Shown here piece by piece: positions 18,906 to 26,893 of a stretch of 64,000 nucleotides of DNA (the first letter of the stretch is position 1; the number at the start of each line of letters is the position of its first letter). The position numbers and the translations under genes were made by a program. The stretch is taken from assembly GCA_902168105.1 (NCBI GenBank), contig CABHOY010000038.1, positions 310,001-374,000 of the forward strand. The letters are read 5' to 3'. The notes beneath the pieces were generated by a model. The model saw only the letters and a list, made by a program, of their open reading frames with translations. It was not told the origin of the DNA and searched no databases. This DNA comes from an uncultured Flavihumibacter sp. (lineage in GTDB: Bacteria; Bacteroidota; Bacteroidia; Chitinophagales; Chitinophagaceae).

Positions 18906-19021
18906 TTATACAAGGCTTATACAAGGTTTATACAAGGTTCATCTTACGTTCATCCTACGTCTTTGAACGTAAGATGAACGTAAGTTAAACCTTGTATAAA
19001 CCTTGTATAAGCCTTGTATAA
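18906..19021. repeat. Near-perfect 55-bp inverted repeat built of 10-11-bp units
   Basis: The left arm 18906-18960 and right arm 18967-19021 are complementary at 52 of 55 positions around a 6-nt loop (CTTTGA). Each arm contains three copies of TTATACAAGG or its complement in tandem (period 10-11), then an ACGTTCATC-like unit also repeated twice. In RNA it would be a very stable hairpin; in DNA it could extrude as a cruciform. It lies 160 bp beyond the 3' end of the minus-strand sugar-hydrolase operon. Confidence 0.9.
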
Positions 19022-19110
19022 TACAGATCTGATGAGAGCTAAAGACTACTTTGAATAGCTTTGTCACTGGGTTACTATTGGTGGCTATTGGATTATTACC
19101 GACTTCCAGG

Positions 19111-19160
19111 CTGGAGGTTGGAGTTGGAGACTGGAGGTTGGAGACTGGAGGTTGCAAATT
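19111..19160. repeat. Short tandem repeat CTGGAGGTTGGAGA
   Basis: Three to four copies of a 14-nt unit (CTGGAGGTTGGAG with a small variation) lie end to end just downstream of the last gene of the hydrolase operon, followed by GGTTGCAAATTGCAGATGCA. No coding role is seen. Confidence 0.7.
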
Positions 19161-19184
19161 GCAGATGCAGGTTGCGACTATCTC

Positions 19185-21203
19185 TTACCGGCTGACGGGT
19201 AGCCATACGCTCATGTCGCTGGGGCCACGGTTGGCCCAGGCGTAGTAGGGTATAAGTTTGATCGTGACCGGCTTGGAGGTAGTGTTTAAGGTTTTGTATA
19301 ATGTATTGCTCCAGCTGTTATGTTGCAATAGGCGGGCCTCTCCTTCGAGGGCTGTTATGCGGCCGTTTTCTACCTGCATGGGTTTGGGTTGGAGATGGAT
19401 GGAGGCTGGTATGATGATATCTGTCAATGATTGGCCTTCCTTTAGGTCGGTCGATTCGATGCAGTATACTACAGGACCACGTTTTACTGCCACCTGGTTA
19501 CGGGTTTCCTCTACCAGGGGGTTAGATTCTACCAGTGTGGCCGGCATCTCCAGCTTCAATGAGAGATTGTCCCCTGCTTTCCAGTGGCGCTTTATTTTCA
19601 GGTAGGTGCCGCTTTCAGGGGTTTCCTGTATTGCTTTGCCGTTTATTATTAATGTTGCTTTCTGACACCAGCCGGGGATGCGTAGGAATAAGGCCATCTC
19701 TTTTGCCGGCGCTTCCTTTAATGTGATGGCTATATTTCCGTCCCAGGGATAGTCTGTTTGTTGTTCCAGTTTTATAGCGCTGCCATCCTTTAGCTTTGTG
19801 TGGAGGGTATTGCCTCCGTACATGTCTACGTATACACCTTCGTCGTTCAAACTGTACATGTAGTTGCTGACTTCTGCTATGGTGCGTACCGTATTGGGCG
19901 GGCAACAATTAGATAATGCGATATATGGTCGCCTTCCTCCCATCCAGCGTAACTGGTATGGGTAATCTTTTGATGCGGCTAGTGGATTGGTGTAAAAGAA
20001 TTTGCTGCCATCCATGCTTACGCCACTCAGGATGCTGTTGTATAATACTAACTCAACGATGTCTGCATAACGTGCGTCGCTTGTGAGTTCCAGCATTCTG
20101 CGGTTCCATAATACGTTGCCGATATTCGCACAGGTTTCGTTATGTGCTGACAGATTGGGCAACTGATAATTTTTGCCGTATGCCTGGTGCACCTTCTGGA
20201 CAGTATCGGGATTGTAGGATATGCCATCTACGGATACGCCGTCGTACAGGGAGCCGCATCCACCGGTGATGTACATCTTTTTGTTGATCACGTCATCCCA
20301 CATCGTGTTGAGGGTGTGTAGTAAGCTTTTGTCACCCGTTTCAGCATATACGTCGGCTACACCGGCAAACAGGTAGTTCGCTCTTACTGCATGACCTACT
20401 ACCCGCTTCATATCCCTGAAGGGTACTCTGTCGGAGTTATCGTCCGTGCCTTCTGTCATGCCCCTGATGTCGATCAGCTTCTTTGCAAGGGCGAGGTATT
20501 TTTTGTCGCTGGTCGTCCTGTACAATTCAATGATACCCATGTAGTGTGAGGGACAGATAGCATTGCGGGCCTGTTCAGGGGTCGCACTGTTGTAAAATGC
20601 TATCAGGAAATCTGTTGCTTTCTTTGCGATGTTTAGCAGCGTTGTTTTGCCGGTAGCCCTGTAATGGATGCAGGCGGCCGTCATCAGGTGACCGAAGTTA
20701 TAGGCTTCGAAACTGAGCTTATCGTCAAAGACATTTTGTTTACCTGTTTGTTTTTGTTCGATGATGGATTTGGTGTATACATAGCCGTCTTTACGTTGTG
20801 CTTTAGCTATTACACTGATTGCGTCATCCATCATTCTGTCCAGGGCTGTATCTTTTGTTACGGCGTATAAGCCGGCCACAGCTTCCAGCGTTTTATAAAA
20901 ATCACCGTCGTGGAAAGACGGGCCGATGAAAGAGCCTGTGTCAAGTCCGGCAGCTATTTCAAAGTTTTTAAACGAATGGCATAGCTGTTCGTCGTGGTAG
21001 GTGTTCCAGAGCTGCGGCACCATTGTATTTTTACATACTTCAAAACGTTCCGCCCAAAAACCTTTCGTCCACTGTACGCTTCCCATGTCCACACTTTGTA
21101 AACGGGCGTACGGACTGGCGTTTGTATTGAGTAATCCTTTCTGAGCGAATGCGGGTGCATGCGCCAATACAAGGATCAAAAGTATAATTTTAATTCTTTG
21201 CAT
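19185..21203 (-). CDS. Glycoside hydrolase family 127-like protein (probable beta-L-arabinofuranosidase)
   Basis: The product has 672 residues with a signal peptide (about 1-20, ending AFAQ). The fold is an alpha/alpha barrel followed by beta-sandwiches. The cysteine-glycosidase zinc site known from GH127 (a Glu-x-Cys plus a Cys-Cys pair, one Cys being the nucleophile) is visible here as E356-T-C358 and C433-C434. The family removes terminal beta-L-arabinofuranose; relatives in pectin-degrading bacteria act on other rare sugars such as aceric acid, so the exact substrate is open. It is the last gene of the cassette, separated from the rhamnosidase gene by 165 bp. That spacer holds degenerate direct repeats (CTGCAGATGACT twice) but no strong promoter. 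Confidence 0.88.
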   Translation of the reverse strand: MQRIKIILLILVLAHAPAFAQKGLLNTNASPYARLQSVDMGSVQWTKGFWAERFEVCKNTMVPQLWNTYHDEQLCHSFKNFEIAAGLDTGSFIGPSFHDGDFYKTLEAVAGLYAVTKDTALDRMMDDAISVIAKAQRKDGYVYTKSIIEQKQTGKQNVFDDKLSFEAYNFGHLMTAACIHYRATGKTTLLNIAKKATDFLIAFYNSATPEQARNAICPSHYMGIIELYRTTSDKKYLALAKKLIDIRGMTEGTDDNSDRVPFRDMKRVVGHAVRANYLFAGVADVYAETGDKSLLHTLNTMWDDVINKKMYITGGCGSLYDGVSVDGISYNPDTVQKVHQAYGKNYQLPNLSAHNETCANIGNVLWNRRMLELTSDARYADIVELVLYNSILSGVSMDGSKFFYTNPLAASKDYPYQLRWMGGRRPYIALSNCCPPNTVRTIAEVSNYMYSLNDEGVYVDMYGGNTLHTKLKDGSAIKLEQQTDYPWDGNIAITLKEAPAKEMALFLRIPGWCQKATLIINGKAIQETPESGTYLKIKRHWKAGDNLSLKLEMPATLVESNPLVEETRNQVAVKRGPVVYCIESTDLKEGQSLTDIIIPASIHLQPKPMQVENGRITALEGEARLLQHNSWSNTLYKTLNTTSKPVTIKLIPYYAWANRGPSDMSVWLPVSR

Positions 21204-21368
21204 TACTTCACTTTTTAACCTGCAGATGACTTATTTAGCTTACTGGTTTCTTCCTGGCTTAATTTACCGGTTTAACTTACTGGTAACTTATCTGACCTCT
21301 CGCTAACGCTAACTATTTAAGCTCCGATAATTATTGGACTGCAGATGACTATTTAAATTACTATTGAC

Positions 21369-23549
21369 TTATTTGACCTGCTGATAACTGACAACATAGT
21401 TCTTTCCTGGTTGCATGATCATCTCATACCAGTCGCCTTCCTTGCTTTCAATACCTGCAGTTTTACATGCTGGTTTCGTCTGGCTTCTGAATCTTAGTGT
21501 ACCGATACCTTCTGCTGTTGTGATCTTTATCTCTTTTAAACTGCATCGCACTGCTATATCTCCTTTAGGTGTCGGCACAAGGCCTTCCATCCATTCCAGG
21601 CCGCCTAATACCGGTTGTACGGTGTAGGTTGCATAACCCGGTGATGTAGGTTTTACGCCCAGGTAATATTTCCCTAAGAGGTATATTGGGCTGGCTCCCC
21701 AGGCATGGCAAAGGCTCTTTCCAAATTCCCTTCCATACATAGCGTAGTGTTCTGCTCCTTTCTTCGAAGGATTGTATTCTTCCCAGAAGCTGGTAGCACC
21801 CAGTTTTAACATACCACCCCAATAGTCTTTCATTTCCTTCAGGACATATGGCTGTTCTCCCAGGGCGCACAATGCTTCCAGTTCATAAAAGCGCATGTAG
21901 GGTGTAGTGATCTGCTGAATGTTGTTGTTCAGTAAGACGGATCTCTTAACTGCTTCCTTTTGTTGTTGGTTGAAGTAGTCATAAAAGATGGCGAACATAT
22001 TGGCGTAACGGGTAACATTCGCCGTTTGCTTCCCTTCTACCCTGCTGTGTACAAGCGCCTGTTTCTCCTGGTTCCAGTAAAGATCGAACAGTTTTTGTTT
22101 CAGGTCGGAGGCATATTGTTTGTATTTAGCAGCGTCTGTCTTCTCATTTGCAATATTCGCGCAGAGGGCCATTGTTTCAAGACTGCGGCAGAGTAATAAT
22201 TGTTCGAAGCTTACTTCTCCTTTTTTGCTTAAGCCATCGGCCCAGTCAATGAAGATCCAGTCGCCCGGCATACCTTCCATCAAACCGTCTTTATTTCTAC
22301 GGCCAAGACAGTACTCCATCATCGTTTGCATACGCGGATAGAATTGTTTGATAAACGTCTCGTCGCCGGTATACAGGTAATAGTCATAAATACCCAGGAA
22401 CCAGTAGAAGGTATAGTCCATGATGGTATTGATATGACTTGTTACAGGGTCCTTCCCTCTTAATGCCAGCATTGTTCTTGATACCGTATTGTTATCGAAG
22501 TACAGGTAATAGTTCATCAGATAACTCTGATAAGCATCTCCACTCCATACCCAGCGGTCACGTTTGATACCGTCAATGAAGAACTCTCTTGTGTTCAGTT
22601 CGAAAGTATATTTCGCGATGTCATAGATCTTGTTGATCTCTTCATCTGAACAACGGAAACTACCTTTTTCCTTTACATCTGCATGTTCATATAACATGGA
22701 GATGGAGTCTACCTGTATATTTCCATCTGTTACCATATTCACATAACGGAATGCTTTGGACAGCGGCATGATGGAGTCTTTCTTTGCAGATAGCTGAAAA
22801 GAGAGCCTGTCGAATGTGATAGCGCCTTTTTCGCTTAACGCCTCTTCTTTGCTTTCACCATAGTATAATGTGATGCGACCATTTCCTTTTATGCCATGCA
22901 GGTGAATAAAGCCAAAAGTCTCCTTACCAAAATCTATCAGTGTGGCGGCATTGTTCTTTACTATACCGGCAGGACTTTTGGGTGTGACCGGTAGTTTACA
23001 CTCAGACGGACGCGTGGTGATATCATTAAAGTTCCAGCTACCTGCATTCAGCCATTTAGTGGCGGAGATGTCAGAGGTCTTACCTGTTTCATCTATCCAT
23101 TCTTTATCCTCGAAGGTTACCAGCCAGCTGGCATCAGAGGCGATCGTTCTACCGGCTACATAGATAGCTGGTACGCTTGCCTGGTTGAATACTTTTATGT
23201 TGATCCGGTGTTTACCAGCGGGTACGGTTATTTTAGCAGGCATGCCCTCTAAGGGTTGGCCGTCAAGCTTTACGTTATATATCCCTTCTGTATAGATGTT
23301 TACTTCTTCGGGGGCTGTCAGAGAAAAGTCTTTATGAAAATCGATCAGCGGATAATGGCTGTCGAACTTCCAGAATACCGGAAAGAAGGTGCCTCTGTCG
23401 GTACGGCGGTTCTGCATCTGGTTACTCAGCCATATTTCAAAATCGCCGGGATACCATATCCAGGTGGGTTTCGATTGCGCCAGTGCGTACTGACCCAGGG
23501 AGAGTAAAACAAAAAATAGCAGGCTTACTTTTATAACAATGTTTTTCAT
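21369..23549 (-). CDS. Glycoside hydrolase family 78-like alpha-L-rhamnosidase
   Basis: The product has 726 residues with a signal peptide (about 1-24). N-terminal beta-domains (about 25-290) precede the six-hairpin barrel (about 300-620), and a C-terminal beta-domain closes the protein. The GH78 catalytic region is recognisable: D326 in DGIKRDRWVWSGD, then MPGDWIFIDWADG, and later SFWEEYNP with the second acidic pair. The enzyme would release alpha-L-rhamnose from oligosaccharides by an inverting mechanism in the periplasm or outside the cell. Its ATG overlaps the stop of the beta-helix gene (ATGA), so the two are translationally coupled. Confidence 0.87.
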   Translation of the reverse strand: MKNIVIKVSLLFFVLLSLGQYALAQSKPTWIWYPGDFEIWLSNQMQNRRTDRGTFFPVFWKFDSHYPLIDFHKDFSLTAPEEVNIYTEGIYNVKLDGQPLEGMPAKITVPAGKHRINIKVFNQASVPAIYVAGRTIASDASWLVTFEDKEWIDETGKTSDISATKWLNAGSWNFNDITTRPSECKLPVTPKSPAGIVKNNAATLIDFGKETFGFIHLHGIKGNGRITLYYGESKEEALSEKGAITFDRLSFQLSAKKDSIMPLSKAFRYVNMVTDGNIQVDSISMLYEHADVKEKGSFRCSDEEINKIYDIAKYTFELNTREFFIDGIKRDRWVWSGDAYQSYLMNYYLYFDNNTVSRTMLALRGKDPVTSHINTIMDYTFYWFLGIYDYYLYTGDETFIKQFYPRMQTMMEYCLGRRNKDGLMEGMPGDWIFIDWADGLSKKGEVSFEQLLLCRSLETMALCANIANEKTDAAKYKQYASDLKQKLFDLYWNQEKQALVHSRVEGKQTANVTRYANMFAIFYDYFNQQQKEAVKRSVLLNNNIQQITTPYMRFYELEALCALGEQPYVLKEMKDYWGGMLKLGATSFWEEYNPSKKGAEHYAMYGREFGKSLCHAWGASPIYLLGKYYLGVKPTSPGYATYTVQPVLGGLEWMEGLVPTPKGDIAVRCSLKEIKITTAEGIGTLRFRSQTKPACKTAGIESKEGDWYEMIMQPGKNYVVSYQQVK

Positions 23550-25441
23550 GATCCGTGTCCGTTGGTGATATATTGATTGATAGGTTGTGTATGATGTGCA
23601 GGCGCTTTCTCTTTTAACAGCTGCTTGTATGGCTCTTCCAGTCCGGCGGACTGTTTGATACTGTCCGTTACCTGCGGGCCGTTATTCTGCCATATGTTAT
23701 TAGGCCCGTTGGCGTTTTGCAGGAACTTCTCTGCAGGGCACCAGTTATCTTTTACAGTATAATAGGCTGTTCCTTCGTCGGTGTACAGATAGAACCAATG
23801 TGTAGGAATGTGGGCGTAAGGCGCTTTATAGATACTGTCTATATAGTTTCCCGTAATCTCAGAACCCGGTTGTGCAGATAAGGTGTAGATACCGGCTACA
23901 TCGTACATATGACGGGCATAGTGATGAATTTTATTGCCGATGATCCGGTTATTGCTCATGACGTTGATGGTCTTTGTCCAGCCCCATCCTACACTGATGC
24001 CGGTATAAGACACTTCATTTATTTCGTTGTGCGCGATTATGACATCTTTAACGTATCCTGCGCTGATGCCGAGCGTTCCCCAGTCTTCGTTGGTAACATT
24101 AGTGATGAGATTATTGGAGACGAGGATATTACTGCACACCGGTCGTGTATCTACAGGATGATAAGGCAGGTGTGTTTCGGTGGCTTCATCTGAATACAAG
24201 CCCAGTTGAATGCCGGTACCGCCAATATCTTTGAACAGGTTGCCGTTGATAGTATCGTAGCGGTTACCTGTTTCGTAGTCTATACCGGTAGATGCCAGGT
24301 GCTCGAAACGGCATCCGGTGAAAGCAGTATGTTGTGCATAAGACACGGTTACGGCTGCGGGTGGACGTCCTATCCATGCCTGGTTTTCCAGCCCTTTTTT
24401 ATCAGGAGTGCCGGGCATTTCCAGTTTATAGGCATCCAGCATATACAACCCAGCTTGTAAAGGCACATGTCCCATTTTAGAAGGACGCAGCCAGGTGGTA
24501 TGTTGAAAGCTGATGTCTTTGAAGTGTATATGCGATACAGGATTATCGATAGTACCAGTGATGGTGATCAATGATTCTAATACTGGTGCGATGATAGTTG
24601 CTGTTGATAAGTCTTCGTTGCTACGCGGCCAGTAGTATACTTTCTGTGCTTTCACATCCAGGTACCACTCACCTGGTTCATCCAGTAAGGGCAATGCATT
24701 GGTGAGCCAGAAGGCAGAATTACCGGACTCTTTGGAGATCCAGGGAGCTGGCCACGGGTGTTCCGACTGGATCTTACTTTCCGGCTGATGAAACGTTAGC
24801 CGGGTACTGTCACCGCGAACATCCACGGTTTTAATACGCAGATTGGCGATAGCCCACCATTGGTGGATAAACATTTCAAGTCCTTTTGTGTTTTCGAGTC
24901 CTCGGATAGCGGATGTGGGGATCCAGCAGGTGCCGGCTTTATGATCCCATGACAGGATACGGCGCATGCTGTCGCCATTGGTATCTTTTGCACGGACAGC
25001 TTTTACATTGTTTACCCAGAGCTGTCTGAAGTTCAGGGGTCCGGCAGTAATATCCGGTACTTCGGCTACCCATATATTTCCTTTGAACCGTCGCCATTGT
25101 TTTAGTTGCATACCTCCGCTGAAAATGGGTTTCTCACCGGGTGCAGCTTCAATGATGGTGGGGCTTTCCGCAGTACCTGCATCTTCAGGACGGATAAAGA
25201 CCGGCTCATAGAGGAAATAAGTGCCTCCTTTGACGATGATGTGAATACCACCTTTGATAGCAGGGTCATTTAAGCGCCGCCATTCTCTTGCCTGTCTCAA
25301 TGCAGCGGCTAGCGTGGCTTTCGGCTGCAGGGTGGTACCGGCTTGCAGATCATCCCCCGTAACAGCTACATAAATATTTGCAGCATAGGTATGTTGTATA
25401 CACAAACACAGGCATGCTATCATACACCACAGGTTCCTCAT
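23546..25441 (-). CDS. Secreted right-handed parallel beta-helix protein, possible glycosidase or lyase
   Basis: The start chosen (25441) overlaps the stop of the preceding esterase gene as ATGA and gives a signal peptide MRNLWCMIACLCLCIQHTYA; a start at 25468 would add nine residues. An opening block NIYVAVTGDDLQAGT and GGIHIIVKGGTYFL is common in secreted parallel beta-helix enzymes. From about residue 330 to 550 the rungs of the helix are visible as recurring N-x-I-x-x-N and G-I patterns (NILVSNNLITNV, VIIAHNEINEV, NRIIGNKIHHY). It resembles GH141-type proteins and other pectin-side-chain enzymes more than polygalacturonases, but I cannot fix the family. Its place between the esterase and the rhamnosidase argues for a shared substrate. 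Confidence 0.72.
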   Translation of the reverse strand: MRNLWCMIACLCLCIQHTYAANIYVAVTGDDLQAGTTLQPKATLAAALRQAREWRRLNDPAIKGGIHIIVKGGTYFLYEPVFIRPEDAGTAESPTIIEAAPGEKPIFSGGMQLKQWRRFKGNIWVAEVPDITAGPLNFRQLWVNNVKAVRAKDTNGDSMRRILSWDHKAGTCWIPTSAIRGLENTKGLEMFIHQWWAIANLRIKTVDVRGDSTRLTFHQPESKIQSEHPWPAPWISKESGNSAFWLTNALPLLDEPGEWYLDVKAQKVYYWPRSNEDLSTATIIAPVLESLITITGTIDNPVSHIHFKDISFQHTTWLRPSKMGHVPLQAGLYMLDAYKLEMPGTPDKKGLENQAWIGRPPAAVTVSYAQHTAFTGCRFEHLASTGIDYETGNRYDTINGNLFKDIGGTGIQLGLYSDEATETHLPYHPVDTRPVCSNILVSNNLITNVTNEDWGTLGISAGYVKDVIIAHNEINEVSYTGISVGWGWTKTINVMSNNRIIGNKIHHYARHMYDVAGIYTLSAQPGSEITGNYIDSIYKAPYAHIPTHWFYLYTDEGTAYYTVKDNWCPAEKFLQNANGPNNIWQNNGPQVTDSIKQSAGLEEPYKQLLKEKAPAHHTQPINQYITNGHGS

Positions 25442-26832
25442 TCTGCTGCGTTTATTGCTGTTTTCCATACCTGTTCCAGTTGCGCGAAACCATGAATAGC
25501 GCCGGACGGCAGCCGTTCGCCTTTGTCACCGAATACATAGAGAGCAGGCGCTTCTTCGATGGTGATCTTTGATTCGTCGGCAGCACTGATATTCAGTCCG
25601 AGGTTCTTTGCCATAAAATCATAGATGGCTTTTCGTTTGTTGATACCGAAGTCGTGTACCTCTGTTGGCAGATGTACGTTAGTGACTTTATCTTTTTTAT
25701 TGTAGTAGTTATATATTTTCTGCAGATAGGGAAAGTCGTGTTCAGGCATTTTATCTGTCCAATCGCCTCCGTCACTGATCAATAATTGTGGATGGGGAGC
25801 TGCCATAGCAGCTATTTCCACGTTATCTGTCCTATTGCCGCAGGCATGGATGGGCATACCACTTTCGCAGGGGCAACCGCCATAGAAATAAGAACTGATC
25901 GCTACTACGGGGGCGCTGGCTTTAATACGATCATCTATTGCCGCCATCAGTACCGTATGACTGCCACCTCCGGAACCACCTGTGATAGCCACTCTTGCAG
26001 TATCTGCATCTTTCAGCGCCAGCAGGTAATCAAGAATGCGGATAGCACCGAGGGCTTGTATCGTCATAGCAAGACTTCTGCGATGGTCGGCTTCTTCAAA
26101 CTGTAAAAGCGATTCTCCCCAGGCGAAGAGGTCATAACTAAAAGCCATCGCTCCCATGCGCGCTAATGCAGCGCAACGGTACTGGCAGTCGGGCCTGTAA
26201 CGTTGCTGTTGCCAGTGACCATCCGGATTGAGGATAACAGGTATCTTTCCTTTATATTTTGCCGGTTTATATAACGAGCCGTTGATGTATAAGCCGGGCA
26301 GGATCTCGATAGCGATGTTCCTGACGGTATAACCATCAAACTTTCTCTCTGTGGTAATGATAGGTTGAGAAGCCGGAGCAGCAGGCAAATGTGTCAGTTG
26401 CAAAGCTTCGCGGATACAAGGTTTCAGCTGTGCCTTGCGTTGTTCCCATTCCGATTGATTAGTATACTGTGCGGCGATACGGTCCAGTTCAGCCCAGCCT
26501 TCTGGTACGGACCAGCGGTAGTATTCATATTCACCGAGTTTATAAGTGTCTTTATCCTTCTTTATTTTCAGGTCAAGGGGCGTCAGGATATTATCCAATG
26601 TAGCTTCCAGGGTAGGCCGGTAACGCCAGTCTGCATAAGGGACGAATTTACCTGCAACCTGTTTGTCGGTATATTTTATGCGGATGTTAAACCGTTTTTC
26701 AATGTCTGTCAATACGGTCTTCAGCGGCCGCTTATATGCACTGTCGGATGTTTGCTGTGCATACAATTGTGGGCCGTTCAACAATAGTAGGTACCCTAAT
26801 AAGGGAACGAGGAATCGGATCGTTCTTTTCAT
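25438..26832 (-). CDS. STN domain fused to an alpha/beta-hydrolase (acyl- or methyl-esterase-like)
   Basis: The product has 464 residues. A signal peptide (about 1-25, ending LYAQ) is followed by a region of about 70 residues (35-100) that looks like an STN domain (LKTVLTDIEKRFNIRIKYTD, TLEATLDNIL, YKLG). That domain is usually found at the N-terminus of TonB receptors and FecR proteins. Residues about 150-455 are an alpha/beta-hydrolase of the acetyl-xylan-esterase or dienelactone type: nucleophile S287 in GGSGGGSHT, an acid in LLISDGGDW, and H393 in EVHDFG. Probably it removes acyl or methyl groups from the polysaccharide. The next gene starts inside its stop codon. Confidence 0.78.
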   Translation of the reverse strand: MKRTIRFLVPLLGYLLLLNGPQLYAQQTSDSAYKRPLKTVLTDIEKRFNIRIKYTDKQVAGKFVPYADWRYRPTLEATLDNILTPLDLKIKKDKDTYKLGEYEYYRWSVPEGWAELDRIAAQYTNQSEWEQRKAQLKPCIREALQLTHLPAAPASQPIITTERKFDGYTVRNIAIEILPGLYINGSLYKPAKYKGKIPVILNPDGHWQQQRYRPDCQYRCAALARMGAMAFSYDLFAWGESLLQFEEADHRRSLAMTIQALGAIRILDYLLALKDADTARVAITGGSGGGSHTVLMAAIDDRIKASAPVVAISSYFYGGCPCESGMPIHACGNRTDNVEIAAMAAPHPQLLISDGGDWTDKMPEHDFPYLQKIYNYYNKKDKVTNVHLPTEVHDFGINKRKAIYDFMAKNLGLNISAADESKITIEEAPALYVFGDKGERLPSGAIHGFAQLEQVWKTAINAAE

Positions 26833-26893
26833 AACATGGCATTAAACGAATGGGAATCTAAAACAAAATCACAGGGCGGTCATCCTATGCTGT

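Noticed and set aside
18906..19021. CRISPR-like or simple terminator reading of the short TTATACAAGG units
   Set aside because: The units are contiguous without spacers and arranged as one large inverted repeat; there is no T-run as in a terminator.
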